Below are positions 46,138-58,163 of a DNA stretch of 64,000 bases, one piece after another. Both the position numbers and the translations under genes were made by a program. The first letter of the stretch is position 1. Every line of letters starts with the position of its first letter. Below the pieces are notes generated by a model that worked only from the letters and a program-made list of their open reading frames with translations, made no database searches and was not told the origin of the DNA. This DNA is from Carboxylicivirga litoralis (GTDB lineage: Bacteria; Bacteroidota; Bacteroidia; Bacteroidales; Marinilabiliaceae), in assembly GCF_025499605.1 (NCBI RefSeq), contig NZ_JAFMVC010000001.1, positions 372,001 through 436,000 of the forward strand, in the 5' to 3' direction.

Positions 46138-47628
46138 ATGGCAACCGACAGACGATCATTTCTGAAAAACATGGCCCTTGGTGCCGGTGTTGTAAGTGCT
46201 GCCCCACTAACGGGTTGTTCTACGGGTTCTAAAGAAACCGAGCAAGTCGCTTATATTCGTAAGAATTCAGAGCGCGTGCCTAAAATGCACTTCAATATGT
46301 GTGGATATGCTGCCCCAAAACTGGACACAGTACGTGTTGGTTTTGTAGGTATTGGCGACCGTGGAATTGGTGCGGTTGAACGAATGACATATATAGATGG
46401 CGTAGAAATAACTGCCATTTGCGATACGCGTCAGGCCGCTTTGGATGGTGCTCAGACAAAACTAGAAAAAGCCGGCTTGCCAAAAGCAAAAGAATTTACC
46501 GGTAGCGATACGGCCTTTATGGACTTATGTAACAGCAACCTGGTTGACCTGGTTTACATTGCTACTCCGTGGGAATGGCACGTACCTGTCGCTATTGCTG
46601 CCATGAAAGGGGATTCACATGCAGCCGTGGAAGTATCAACGGCCAAAACCATGGATGAGTGCTGGGAAATGGTTGAAGTATCGGAGCAAACAAAAAAACA
46701 CTGTGTTATTTTGGAGAACTGTTGCTACGATTTCTTCGAACTGTTGACTCTTAACATGGCGCGTCAGGGTGTATTTGGCGACTTGGTACACGGTGAAGGT
46801 GCCTACATTCACGACCTGGATTACTGGCACTTCAACAAGCCACAGGATGATCGTCCGGGAGGTGATGGCGCATACGATAAACTATGGCGCTTGCACGAAA
46901 ACACACGTAAAGCCAACGTATATCCAACACACGGACTAGGCCCAATTTGTCAGGCAATGGATATCAACCGCGGCGACCGTTTGGACTACCTGACAGCCAT
47001 GATGTCGGATGACTTTACACTAGCCAATCGCATTAAAGAATTAGCACCTGACCGCCCGGATTTGCAACAGTTTATTGGCAAAGAAATGCGTGGTAATATG
47101 GATATGCAGATGATTCGCACGGTTAAAGGTCGTACCATTATGATTCAGCACGACATTAGCTCGCCACGACCATACTCTCGTATTCACATGTTAAGCGGAA
47201 CGAAATGCTTTGCTCAGAAATGGCCACTTCAGCACATTGCCTTTGGTCATTACACTGTATCGGAAGAGAAAATGCAGGAGCTTTGGGACAAATACACTCC
47301 TGAGATTATTCGTCGCGTAGGTGATATGGCTAAAAAAGTTGGTGGTCATGGTGGTATGGATTTCATTATGGACTGGCGCCTGATCGACTGTCTGCGCAAT
47401 GGTCTTCCGATGGATATGGATGTATATGATGCTGCTGCATGGAGCTGTATCACACCATTGAGCGAATGGTCAATCTTAAACGGTTCAAAACCAATTAACA
47501 TTCCTGACTTTACTCGTGGATCCTGGAAAACCAACAAACCGGTTGAACTAACCCTTAAGGGTGGAGGTACTACAGGCGTTAGAAATCTTTCTGATGCCGA
47601 TTCGAAAGGACAACTTTCTGTACACTAA
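46138..47628 (+). CDS. GH109-type glycosidase (NAD-dependent, Gfo/Idh/MocA fold; alpha-N-acetylgalactosaminidase family)
   Basis: 496 residues. A Tat-like start (DRRSFLKNMALGAGVVSAAP) with a lipobox-like LTGC predicts export and lipidation. The Rossmann motif VGFVGIGDRGIGAVE (about 62-76) binds NAD. YPTHGLGPICQAMDINRGDR (in the C-terminal half) and the EVSTAKTMDECW segment match GH109, whose members cleave GalNAc glycosides by transient 3-oxidation with bound NAD. Its position between sulfatases and GH2 supports a GalNAc-containing substrate. Some Gfo/Idh relatives only oxidise sugars. Confidence 0.88.
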   Translation: MATDRRSFLKNMALGAGVVSAAPLTGCSTGSKETEQVAYIRKNSERVPKMHFNMCGYAAPKLDTVRVGFVGIGDRGIGAVERMTYIDGVEITAICDTRQAALDGAQTKLEKAGLPKAKEFTGSDTAFMDLCNSNLVDLVYIATPWEWHVPVAIAAMKGDSHAAVEVSTAKTMDECWEMVEVSEQTKKHCVILENCCYDFFELLTLNMARQGVFGDLVHGEGAYIHDLDYWHFNKPQDDRPGGDGAYDKLWRLHENTRKANVYPTHGLGPICQAMDINRGDRLDYLTAMMSDDFTLANRIKELAPDRPDLQQFIGKEMRGNMDMQMIRTVKGRTIMIQHDISSPRPYSRIHMLSGTKCFAQKWPLQHIAFGHYTVSEEKMQELWDKYTPEIIRRVGDMAKKVGGHGGMDFIMDWRLIDCLRNGLPMDMDVYDAAAWSCITPLSEWSILNGSKPINIPDFTRGSWKTNKPVELTLKGGGTTGVRNLSDADSKGQLSVH

Positions 47629-47635
47629 TTCATAT

Positions 47636-47662
47636 AGCAGCAGGTGATTAATACCTGCTGCT
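47636..47662 (+). promoter_or_regulatory. Intergenic hairpin between GH109 and GH2
   Basis: AGCAGCAGGT pairs perfectly with ACCTGCTGCT around a 7-nt loop. There is no T-run; it may stabilise the upstream mRNA. A weaker CCGGC/GCCGG pair lies at about 47695-47715. Confidence 0.5.
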
Positions 47663-47675
47663 TACTACATAATAA

Positions 47676-50897
<3,222 letters not shown>

Positions 50898-50924
50898 AGA
50901 ATAGACAAAAGGTTATATTTCCAC

Positions 50925-50958
50925 AAAAGAGTCTGGTTAATTTTGATCAGGCTCTTTT
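50925..50958 (+). terminator. Terminator-like hairpin after the GH2 gene
   Basis: AAAAGAGTCTG pairs with CAGGCTCTTTT (one mismatch) around a 12-nt loop. The T-rich arm can serve as the T-run. It separates the GH2 gene from the cytochrome-SUMF gene. Confidence 0.6.
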
Positions 50959-51057
50959 GCTGTTTAAAAAGGCTACAAATACAGTAAAGCTGTTATCCAT
51001 AAGGGGTGCTAACAAGTTTTTAAATACTATTTTTGGACTGAATACAGTTAAGTAGAC

Positions 51058-52353
51058 ATGAGAAAAGCAGTTGTTCGAATAATATTGGTTGGCATTGTAC
51101 TGTTCCTGTTGAGTTTTTTATTCAAAAAAGCAGATCAATACACTTCTACTGATGCCTATTGCAACAGCTGTCACGTGCACGAGCATGCACATACCTCATG
51201 GATGCAGTCGCCACACAATAACTCGTGCGAACAAACTGTACACTGTATCGATTGCCATCTGCCACCTAAAGGACAAGGCTTTTATAAAGAAAAGGTCAAA
51301 GCCGGTCTTCGCGACCTGTACGCCTTTTACACAAAAGATTCTACCGATTTTAACTGGCAACAAAAGTCTCAGGTTGACTTTGCCAAACACCATACATTCG
51401 AACAATCCTGCATTCAGTGTCACCCCAAGCTGTTCCCTTCTGACTTATCGGAAAACGGCGAGTTAGCACATTGGCACTATCAACAAAATAAGGAGGAGAT
51501 GCATTGCATCCAGTGCCACATGAACATTGGACACGGAACGGATAAAAAGGCCAGCCATAACATCACCCTATTTACCAAACAGCACAAAAAAGACACAATA
51601 TATACTCAGGCTGCCAATAGTATCGGACTGACTGCATTTATCGAAACCATCCCCGGCAGCGATATTGCGTTTAAAATGTTGCCGGTTCAGGGAGAAGCTA
51701 ATAATACAAACGACTCCGCTGCAATTCAATCCTTTTTTATTGGCGAGATTGAAGTCAGCTGGGACGAGTACTTGCTATTCCTATCCGAAACAGAATCGGA
51801 AGGACGCACAGAGCATAACCAAGTGGATGGCATCTCTGGCGCCACACCTCCATGGGGCAATCCCGATCAAGGCTGGGGCATGGGCCGTCGCCCGGCCATT
51901 ACCATGACGCACCATGCGGCAACTGTTTACTGTCAATGGCTATCGCTCAAAACCGGCAAAGACTATCGCTTACCAACCGAAGCTGAATGGGAATACGCTG
52001 CCTCCAAAGCCATTGAAAAGGAAGGCTTGAATAGCCAACTCACCAATACCAACAAAACCAATACACTTGAACCCAATGCTGTTGAAGCGGATGGCATTGG
52101 TGCCCGTCACCTGTTTGGCAATGTAAAAGAATTTTGTTCCGATGCGTTTGGCCAAAGCACGAAAGAATTTGTCATCAAAGGCGGTTCGTTCAAGTCGGAT
52201 ATTAAGACTTTATCTCCTTCCTTCCGCGAATCGACCCAGCACGATAACTGGCTGAAAACCGATCCACAGATACCCAAAAGCATTTGGTGGTATTCTGATT
52301 GTAACGATGTGGGTTTTAGAGTTGTTTTGAGTTACCATTCAAACGAAAACTAA
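51058..52353 (+). CDS. Tetrahaem NrfH/NapC-type cytochrome fused to a formylglycine-generating-enzyme-like (SUMF) domain
   Basis: 431 residues. One N-terminal membrane anchor (about 5-22) is followed by four haem motifs CxxCH at Cys35, Cys63, Cys118 and Cys150 (CNSCH, CIDCH, CIQCH, CIQCH), as in NapC/NrfH quinol dehydrogenases. A linker leads to a full SUMF domain (about 195-431): [50 protein letters not shown] and GFRVVLS. The Cys pair used by copper-dependent FGEs is absent, so formylglycine formation is doubtful. The fusion would place an SUMF domain at the membrane next to a quinol electron source. The next gene is 5 bp away. Confidence 0.85.
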   Translation: MRKAVVRIILVGIVLFLLSFLFKKADQYTSTDAYCNSCHVHEHAHTSWMQSPHNNSCEQTVHCIDCHLPPKGQGFYKEKVKAGLRDLYAFYTKDSTDFNWQQKSQVDFAKHHTFEQSCIQCHPKLFPSDLSENGELAHWHYQQNKEEMHCIQCHMNIGHGTDKKASHNITLFTKQHKKDTIYTQAANSIGLTAFIETIPGSDIAFKMLPVQGEANNTNDSAAIQSFFIGEIEVSWDEYLLFLSETESEGRTEHNQVDGISGATPPWGNPDQGWGMGRRPAITMTHHAATVYCQWLSLKTGKDYRLPTEAEWEYAASKAIEKEGLNSQLTNTNKTNTLEPNAVEADGIGARHLFGNVKEFCSDAFGQSTKEFVIKGGSFKSDIKTLSPSFRESTQHDNWLKTDPQIPKSIWWYSDCNDVGFRVVLSYHSNEN

Positions 52354-52358
52354 TTATT

Positions 52359-53660
52359 ATGAGCAAGCAATCACGTCGCGATTTCATCAATAAAAGCCTG
52401 CTGGCCGGTGGACTGACACTGGCTGCCGGAGCTATGAGCTGTCGTCAAAAGAACGAAGCCAGGCCACTGCCCCAATCGGCACCCGATGGACCGGTTCTGA
52501 AAGCCGGATTGATTGGTTGTGGTTCTCGTGGAACAGGTGCAGCTCTTAACTTTTTAGATGCAGGCCCCTCCTTGGAGATTGTGGCACTGGGCGATGTGTT
52601 TGAAGATAAACTACAAAAATGTCGTGCTAACATCAAAAAAGAGAAAGGCATTGAGATAGACTCTGAGAAATGCTTTGTTGGTTTTGATGCTTATGAAAAA
52701 GTGATTGATGCCGGCGTGGATATCGTTTTGATGGCCACACCACCCTATTTTCGTCCTCAACAGTTTGAAGCTGCAGTGAAAGCAGGCAAGCATATTTTTA
52801 TGGAGAAACCGGTTGCAGTTGACCCGGCCGGAGTACGTTCCATTATGATTAATGGTATGCGAGCGCAGGAAATGGGTCTTTCGGTCGTAACCGGAACACT
52901 CAAAAGGCATCAGGAAGATTACCTGGTTACTTATCAAAAGATTAAGAGCGGTGCTATCGGAGAAATTGTGTCAGGCAATTGCTATTATAACCAGGGCAAG
53001 CTGTGGCATGTTAACCCGCGTGCCGAATGGAGCGAACTGGAAGCCATGCTGCGCAACTGGGTGAACTGGTGCTGGTTATCTGGCGATCATATTGTAGAAC
53101 AGCACATACACAACATCGACCTGATGAACTGGTTTATTGGGTCTCATCCTGAAAAAGCAACCGGTTTTGGAAGTCGGCAGCGCAGAACAACAGGCGACCA
53201 GTACGATAATTTTAGTGTGGATTACATTTATCCAAATAACGTGCACGTACACAGTATGTGTCGCCAAATAAACGGTTGCTCAACCAATGTGACCGACAAC
53301 ATCCGCGGCACGCACGGTTACACCAACTGCGAAAACACCATTTTTAATCCTCAGGGCGAGGTGAGATGGAAATATCCATTGACTGAAGAACAGCAAAACG
53401 ATCGCTGGCACTTCTTCTGGCGCGCCTTTGTACAGGAGCACATCGACCTGGTAACAGCCGTCCGCACCAATCAACCAATCAATGAGGCCCAACAAATTGC
53501 GGAATCATCGCTGACTGCCATAATGGGACGTGTATCGGCCTATACCGGCAAAATGGTGACTTGGGACGAAATGCTAAACAGTGAACTGAAATTGGGCCCC
53601 AAACATTTTGTCATGGGCGATGTAAAGATGAATAAAACAATTCCTATCCCCGGCCAATAA
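52359..53660 (+). CDS. Tat-exported Gfo/Idh/MocA family oxidoreductase lipoprotein
   Basis: 433 residues. A twin-arginine start (QSRRDFINKSLL) with LAAGAMSC predicts Tat export of a folded protein with bound cofactor, then lipidation. The NAD-binding motif is GLIGCGSRGTGAALNF (about 51-66), EKP lies in HIFMEKPVAVDPAG, and catalytic-type His in GDHIVEQHIHNIDLMNW. Exported relatives oxidise sugars or glycosides with tightly bound NAD(P). It starts 5 bp after the cytochrome-SUMF gene and its stop overlaps the start of the next gene, indicating joint function. Confidence 0.88.
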   Translation: MSKQSRRDFINKSLLAGGLTLAAGAMSCRQKNEARPLPQSAPDGPVLKAGLIGCGSRGTGAALNFLDAGPSLEIVALGDVFEDKLQKCRANIKKEKGIEIDSEKCFVGFDAYEKVIDAGVDIVLMATPPYFRPQQFEAAVKAGKHIFMEKPVAVDPAGVRSIMINGMRAQEMGLSVVTGTLKRHQEDYLVTYQKIKSGAIGEIVSGNCYYNQGKLWHVNPRAEWSELEAMLRNWVNWCWLSGDHIVEQHIHNIDLMNWFIGSHPEKATGFGSRQRRTTGDQYDNFSVDYIYPNNVHVHSMCRQINGCSTNVTDNIRGTHGYTNCENTIFNPQGEVRWKYPLTEEQQNDRWHFFWRAFVQEHIDLVTAVRTNQPINEAQQIAESSLTAIMGRVSAYTGKMVTWDEMLNSELKLGPKHFVMGDVKMNKTIPIPGQ

Positions 53661-53848
53661 TGGATGACCAATTGCAAATAACGTGTCCGCATTGCCAGTC
53701 GTTGTGGAATAAAAACGACTTAAACCGTAGCTGCTGCAATTGTTTTTGCTGCACAGGATGTGAAATCTACATCTGCTCCCATTGTCAGCAAGAAATCATC
53801 ATTCGACCCATTGGTAACCCTCCTGACATTAAGTATCATAAAGATTAA
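53660..53848 (+). CDS. Cysteine-rich 62-residue protein
   Basis: 62 residues with ten Cys: CPHC (residues 9-12), a central SCCNCFCCTGC cluster and CSHC near residue 40. Its ATG shares one base with the stop codon of the oxidoreductase (TAATG), so translation is coupled. No signal peptide, so it is cytoplasmic. It probably binds zinc or an iron-sulfur cluster. A role in assembling or inserting the cofactor of the upstream exported enzyme is possible, but this is inference. I recognise no named family. Confidence 0.8.
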   Translation: MDDQLQITCPHCQSLWNKNDLNRSCCNCFCCTGCEIYICSHCQQEIIIRPIGNPPDIKYHKD

Positions 53849-53932
53849 TTTATTTTTCCTCCTGTTTTTGGTAGGGTACGCGCTCAAGAAATCGGTAGAT
53901 GAATAAACAAGTATAACTTAAAACTCACTACC

Positions 53933-54241
53933 ATGACGAAAAAAATTTATACCACAACACTTGCCCTGTTTCTGATTTCACTATTAGCACTTTCGAATAA
54001 TCCGGTTATAAATAGGCCAATCAATCAGCACGTGCTAATAAGTAAAGGTATTACATCAGGCGAATTAACCCGGGCTGAAGCTATTCAACTTAAAAAGCAA
54101 CAGGTGCGTATCAATCGCACTAAAAAAGCAGCTCGCGCCGATGGTGTTATCACCAGGAAAGAACGTGCTATTATTCTACACAAACAGAATAAAGCCAGTG
54201 CCAATATCTATCGTAAAAAGCATAATAACCTCAACCGATAA
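53933..54241 (+). CDS. Small secreted basic protein with SGELTRAEA / ARADGVITRKE repeats
   Basis: 102 residues; a signal peptide (TTTLALFLISLLALSNN) predicts export. Two related helix-loop segments are visible: TSGELTRAEAIQLKKQQ and ARADGVITRKERAIILHKQ, followed by NIYRKKHN. The loops resemble weak EF-hand-like DG motifs, but the full calcium ligand set is not there. The same pattern occurs in uncharacterised exported proteins of several phyla. The function is unknown. It is followed by a 55-residue membrane protein. Confidence 0.75.
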   Translation: MTKKIYTTTLALFLISLLALSNNPVINRPINQHVLISKGITSGELTRAEAIQLKKQQVRINRTKKAARADGVITRKERAIILHKQNKASANIYRKKHNNLNR

Positions 54242-54252
54242 TCATTAAAAAT

Positions 54253-54420
54253 ATGATGCTTCAATTAGCGATACTGTCGCTAGTCCTCAGTGCATTTATC
54301 CTTATTCAATTATGGAAATGGGGAATGAACGACAAAAACAAACCGAAATACAAGAAACCATCCAAAGAAGTTTTTTCGTTTCAAAATGGAACCTTCAATT
54401 ACGAAGAACAAGAACTATAG
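54253..54420 (+). CDS. 55-residue single-pass membrane protein
   Basis: The ATG at 54253 lies 11 bp after the preceding stop codon. Residues 3-22 (LQLAILSLVLSAFILIQLW) form one membrane helix. The rest is a hydrophilic, basic then acidic tail (NDKNKPKYKKPSKEVFSF). It is probably cotranscribed with the small secreted protein. Function unknown. The clear helix, stop and spacing support a real gene, but the small size leaves doubt. Confidence 0.55.
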   Translation: MMLQLAILSLVLSAFILIQLWKWGMNDKNKPKYKKPSKEVFSFQNGTFNYEEQEL

Positions 54421-54598
54421 CTGTTCGTAAAGCGCCTAATGCTTCTTTCATGGCAGAATGCCATAACTGAAAACATTCAACAACCAATTTTAACACCCCT
54501 TTGCAAAACAAATCATAACGCAGCACAAAAAGTGTTAACCCTCATTTTTCTGGCATGCTTTTTATTGTTTATCGACCAAACATTAAAAACGAAAAACG

Positions 54599-55213
54599 AT
54601 GAAAACAGTATTCAGTATTTTAATAGCCGTAGGGCTTATGGCAAGCACAACTGCTAACGCCAGAGAAAGAGGAGTTATCAAGATTAATAAATATCACAAT
54701 TCCGATTTATCAATTATCTCCATCATAAATTGTGGCGATGCGTCCAATCATCTTCAGGTGATTAATAACAATACTGGAGAATCAGTATACTATGAATCGC
54801 TTAACACGAAACAAACCTATCAAAAAGTATTCGACCCTAATCAACTCGATAATGGAGACTATACGGTATTGTTAAAAGGAAATGATTACGAAATTCAGAA
54901 AGACTTCAATGTTCAATATGGCCGATTAAAAGATTCAGATGTGGTGAAGGATATCTATACTGACACCAGACAAATGAAGTTTTATATCGACCCCAATAAT
55001 GAAACACTGACGATGGGTTTTATTAATGCTGACCAAAACGACATGGAATTTCAATTAGTTCATCTTGACAGGAACAAATTGGTTGAAAACATGAAAGTTG
55101 GCAACAAAATCGGGTATTCAAACAAATATGAATTATCAGGCTTGAGAAGTGGCCAATACCGAGCTACATTAATAGCCGGCAACACACATTACCATTACGA
55201 CTTTACACTTTAA
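54599..55213 (+). CDS. Secreted protein of unknown function with Ig-like beta domains
   Basis: 204 residues with a signal peptide (FSILIAVGLMASTTANA). The mature part is beta-rich. Two similar stretches end in GDYTVLLKGNDYE and GQYRATLIAGNTHY, suggesting two Ig-like domains of about 80 residues. Such small domains resemble those in T9SS-secreted proteins of Bacteroidota, but no sorting signal is obvious. A terminator follows at 55250. No named family was recognised. Confidence 0.7.
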   Translation: MKTVFSILIAVGLMASTTANARERGVIKINKYHNSDLSIISIINCGDASNHLQVINNNTGESVYYESLNTKQTYQKVFDPNQLDNGDYTVLLKGNDYEIQKDFNVQYGRLKDSDVVKDIYTDTRQMKFYIDPNNETLTMGFINADQNDMEFQLVHLDRNKLVENMKVGNKIGYSNKYELSGLRSGQYRATLIAGNTHYHYDFTL

Positions 55214-55249
55214 ACAACAATCGTCATCAATGATGATTAACACATAAGC

Positions 55250-55280
55250 AAACCGGGCCATGAAGGTCCGGTTTATTTTT
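55250..55280 (+). terminator. Rho-independent terminator
   Basis: AAACCGGGCC pairs with GGTCCGGTTT (one G-U) around ATGAA, followed by ATTTTT. Confidence 0.8.
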
Positions 55281-55315
55281 GCCAACAAGTGAAATAACAC
55301 TATAAAGAGCTTATT

Positions 55316-55582
55316 AACCTGAGTTCGATTTAAATTTTAAAACTCAGTTTGAAATAAAGAGCTGATTTACAATGAATAATTTTAGAGGAATAGTGAACTA
55401 TTGCGATAAAATTTGAAGCAGTAAATCAGGTATTTATTCAAAGCTTATTAAGTCCACTATACGAACAGCAATCTTCTTCGTGTAATCGACTCAAAATAGC
55501 CCGCTATTCTTTCGTCAATATACACTTGAACCTTACCATTCGTAAGCGTTCTGAGTTCAAAATTTTACGTCGAACTCAGGTT
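55316..55582. mobile_element. MITE-like element with 32-bp inverted ends and a central hairpin
   Basis: The ends at 55316-55347 (AACCTGAGTTCGATTT...) and 55551-55582 (...CGAACTCAGGTT) are inverted repeats, about 27 of 32 matching. ATT flanks both sides and may be a target duplication. Inside, CTGATTTAC (55362-55370) pairs with GTAAATCAG (55421-55429), and AATAGT-GA-ACTATT (55389-55402) lies at the exact same centre, giving a long imperfect hairpin. No transposase frame is present. A 22-bp end copy is at 29451. The remaining DNA of this 560-bp gap shows no gene. Confidence 0.65.
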
Positions 55583-55709
55583 ATTACATTTTTTTAACGT
55601 TTATAGCTATTCCAGCAATAAACTATCATCCATGTGTCTTGTTTACTTTTTGGCAGTTAAAACGTTTCCAGCGATTTAGACAGACCTTTTAATTTACTGT
55701 TAATTTGTC

Positions 55710-55717
55710 TATTTTTG
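55710..55717 (+). promoter_or_regulatory. Promoter -7 element (TATTTTTG) for gpmI
   Basis: A perfect TAnnTTTG motif 57 bp before the gpmI start. Confidence 0.55.
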
Positions 55718-55774
55718 CGCCGTTTTAACAGATGATTATAAAGCAAATACACAAAAAGATTTAAATATTATCAC

Positions 55775-57304
55775 ATGAGCAAGAAAACGATTTTGATAAT
55801 CCTTGATGGATGGGGATACGGAGACCACTCGAAATCAGATGGTATCTTCACAGGTGAAACGCCATATTTCGATAGTTTGGTTAAAAATTACCCCAACTCT
55901 CAACTACAAGCCTCTGGCGAAAATGTTGGTTTGCCCGACGGACAGATGGGAAACAGTGAAGTAGGTCACCTAAACATTGGTGCCGGACGTGTTGTTTACC
56001 AGGATTTGGTAAAAATTAACCGCGCCTGCGCCGACGGTTCCATTGCTCAGAATCCTGAAGTTGTTAAAGCGTATACCTACGCCAAAGAAAACAACAAACA
56101 GATTCACTTCTTAGGATTATTATCAAAAGGTGGTGTACACTCAAGTCAGCAGCACCTGTACAAATTATTAGATATTGCCAAAGAATACGGTATTGAGGAG
56201 CGTGCTTTTGTTCATGCATTTATGGACGGACGTGACACAGACCCTAAAAGTGGTAAAGGCTTTATGACCGAACTGCTTCAGCACATGGAAAAATCAGGTG
56301 GTCAGGTAGCATCAATGATTGGTCGTTACTACGCCATGGACCGTGATAAGCGCTGGGAACGTGTTAAGGAAGCTTACAACCTGATGGTGAATGGAACTGG
56401 TAAAGCAACAAGCGATATTCTTTCAGCAATTGATGAATCATATGCCGAAGGTGTAACCGATGAATTTATCAAAGCAGTGAGTCATGTTGATGCGAACGGT
56501 AAGCAGGTAGGAACCATCAGCGAAGGCGATGTGGTTGTATTCTTCAACTTCCGTAACGACCGTGCCCGTGAAATTACACAGGTATTAACGCAGCAAGACA
56601 TGCCGGAAGAAGGTATGAAAACCATTCCTTTGCACTATTGCACCATGACACCTTATGATGCTACTTTTGAAGGTATGCACATTTTATTCGACAAAGATAA
56701 TGTGTCGAACACCATTGGTGAGGTGGTTGCCAACGCAGGTAAAAAGCAGTTGCGTATAGCTGAAACAGAGAAATACGCTCACGTAACTTTCTTCTTCTCG
56801 GGCGGCCGCGAGGCTGTGTACGAAGGCGAAGACCGCATTTTGGTCAACTCTCCAAAAGTGGCTACATACGACCTTCAGCCTGAAATGAGCGCACACGAGG
56901 TAAAAGAAAAGATTGTTGCTGAGTTAAATCAGAACAAATATGATTTCATCGCCTTGAATTATGCCAATGGCGACATGGTAGGTCACACTGGCGAGTACGA
57001 GGCGATTATGAAAGCTGTGAAAGCTGTTGATGAGTGCCTGGAAGCTACGGTTGAAGCTGCTAAAGCGAATGGTTATGAGGCCATCATCATTGCTGACCAT
57101 GGTAATGCCGATAACGCTATCAATGCAGATGGTTCACCAAACACAGCTCACTCGTTAAACCCAGTACCTTTTATTTGGGTAACGGAGCGTCAGGGTGATA
57201 TTAAAAATGGTATCCTGGCCGATGTAGCACCATCCATCCTTCGCTTAATGAACATTGAGCAACCGGAAGAAATGACTGGCGAAGCCTTGATTGAATTGAA
57301 GTAA
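55775..57304 (+). CDS. gpmI: 2,3-bisphosphoglycerate-independent phosphoglycerate mutase
   Basis: 509 residues, the standard length. The metal-binding [10 protein letters not shown] at the start, the Ser nucleophile in [15 protein letters not shown], the [11 protein letters not shown] segment, [13 protein letters not shown], and ADHGNADNA near the C-terminus are all present. It interconverts 3- and 2-phosphoglycerate in glycolysis with manganese and needs no bisphosphoglycerate. It stands alone between a promoter and a strong terminator. Confidence 0.97.
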   Translation: MSKKTILIILDGWGYGDHSKSDGIFTGETPYFDSLVKNYPNSQLQASGENVGLPDGQMGNSEVGHLNIGAGRVVYQDLVKINRACADGSIAQNPEVVKAYTYAKENNKQIHFLGLLSKGGVHSSQQHLYKLLDIAKEYGIEERAFVHAFMDGRDTDPKSGKGFMTELLQHMEKSGGQVASMIGRYYAMDRDKRWERVKEAYNLMVNGTGKATSDILSAIDESYAEGVTDEFIKAVSHVDANGKQVGTISEGDVVVFFNFRNDRAREITQVLTQQDMPEEGMKTIPLHYCTMTPYDATFEGMHILFDKDNVSNTIGEVVANAGKKQLRIAETEKYAHVTFFFSGGREAVYEGEDRILVNSPKVATYDLQPEMSAHEVKEKIVAELNQNKYDFIALNYANGDMVGHTGEYEAIMKAVKAVDECLEATVEAAKANGYEAIIIADHGNADNAINADGSPNTAHSLNPVPFIWVTERQGDIKNGILADVAPSILRLMNIEQPEEMTGEALIELK

Positions 57305-57323
57305 TTCTAATCAATAAAATATA

Positions 57324-57361
57324 AAAAGTGGCTGTTCCTGATATTGGGAACAGCCACTTTT
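57324..57361. terminator. Strong bidirectional terminator after gpmI
   Basis: AAAAGTGGCTGTTCC (57324-57338) pairs perfectly with GGAACAGCCACTTTT (57347-57361) around an 8-nt loop, with more T after it. Confidence 0.9.
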
Positions 57362-57495
57362 GTTTTTACAATTTTGAGTGCCAGGATTTCTGTCTACTGT
57401 TCACTCGTATTACAGTTGAACAAATGACCAATTCAACAGTTTTTCAGTTCACCAAACAAAACCTCGCCAATATCGTTTCATACAAAATTGAATTG

Positions 57496-58161
57496 ATGAA
57501 CCAGCACAAACGAAAAGAACTGCAAGCAGTCAAAGTAATCAGCAATGACCTTTTAACGGATGATGTTCATTACATATCTGTTGAGAAACCATTTGACTTT
57601 AAAGCCGGCCAAGTCGTTGCCATCGCCATGCATGCCGATGATGAGCCTCGCCTCTACTCCATTGCATCGGGCATCAATAAACAACACTTGAGCATTCTTT
57701 TTGATGTAAAACCCGATGGAGAGTTAACTCCGCCTTTGTCGCTTGTTCAACCCAATGACACCGTTTATATTTCGGAGCCATTTGGCAAGTTTCTGTGTCT
57801 GGAGCAACCGGCTACCTGGATTGCCACAGGAACGGGCATCGCGCCTTTTATTTCACTGGTTGAATCAGCTCGGGCTGAAAACATCCATTTATTACATGGC
57901 GCACGAACCTTGGATAAGTTTTTCTTCCAGGATTACCTGGAGGCGCAACTGGGCCATAATTACCTACGCTTTTGCACGACCGAATCCAATGAAAAAACCA
58001 TTGCAGGTCGACTTACCAGCTATCTGGAAAACACTGAGAACCTTCCAACCGATAATAAATACTATCTTTGCGGCAGTTCGCAGATGGTAATTGATGTGAG
58101 GGAAATACTGATTGCCAGAGGCATCGCTTTTGATAATATTATTGCAGAAATATACTTTTAA
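57496..58161 (+). CDS. Ferredoxin-NADP reductase-like FAD oxidoreductase
   Basis: 221 residues from the ATG at 57496. In-frame starts further upstream (57424, or one inside the terminator at 57328) are rejected. The FAD-binding strand PRLYSIASG carries the RxYS motif. The NAD(P)-binding part has WIATGTGIAPFISLV, LHGAR and YYLCGSSQMVIDV. It ends in an aromatic residue (EIYF). It would move electrons between NAD(P)H and a flavodoxin or ferredoxin; the flavodoxin at 2.2 kb is a possible but unproven partner. It lies 2 bp before rlmN, so they are one transcript. Confidence 0.88.
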   Translation: MNQHKRKELQAVKVISNDLLTDDVHYISVEKPFDFKAGQVVAIAMHADDEPRLYSIASGINKQHLSILFDVKPDGELTPPLSLVQPNDTVYISEPFGKFLCLEQPATWIATGTGIAPFISLVESARAENIHLLHGARTLDKFFFQDYLEAQLGHNYLRFCTTESNEKTIAGRLTSYLENTENLPTDNKYYLCGSSQMVIDVREILIARGIAFDNIIAEIYF

Positions 58162-58163
58162 AA

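Noticed and set aside
51640-52353. SUMF domain as a true formylglycine-generating enzyme for the local sulfatases
   Set aside because: The Cys pair needed for copper-dependent FGE activity is absent from the KGGSF region onward; kept only as an open hypothesis.
54439-54657. 72-codon frame with a hydrophobic stretch
   Set aside because: It overlaps the start of the 204-residue secreted protein in another frame and has no clear start signal. A short real peptide cannot be fully excluded.
57328-57495. N-terminal extension of the flavin reductase
   Set aside because: It would begin inside the gpmI terminator, and the extension has no family features.
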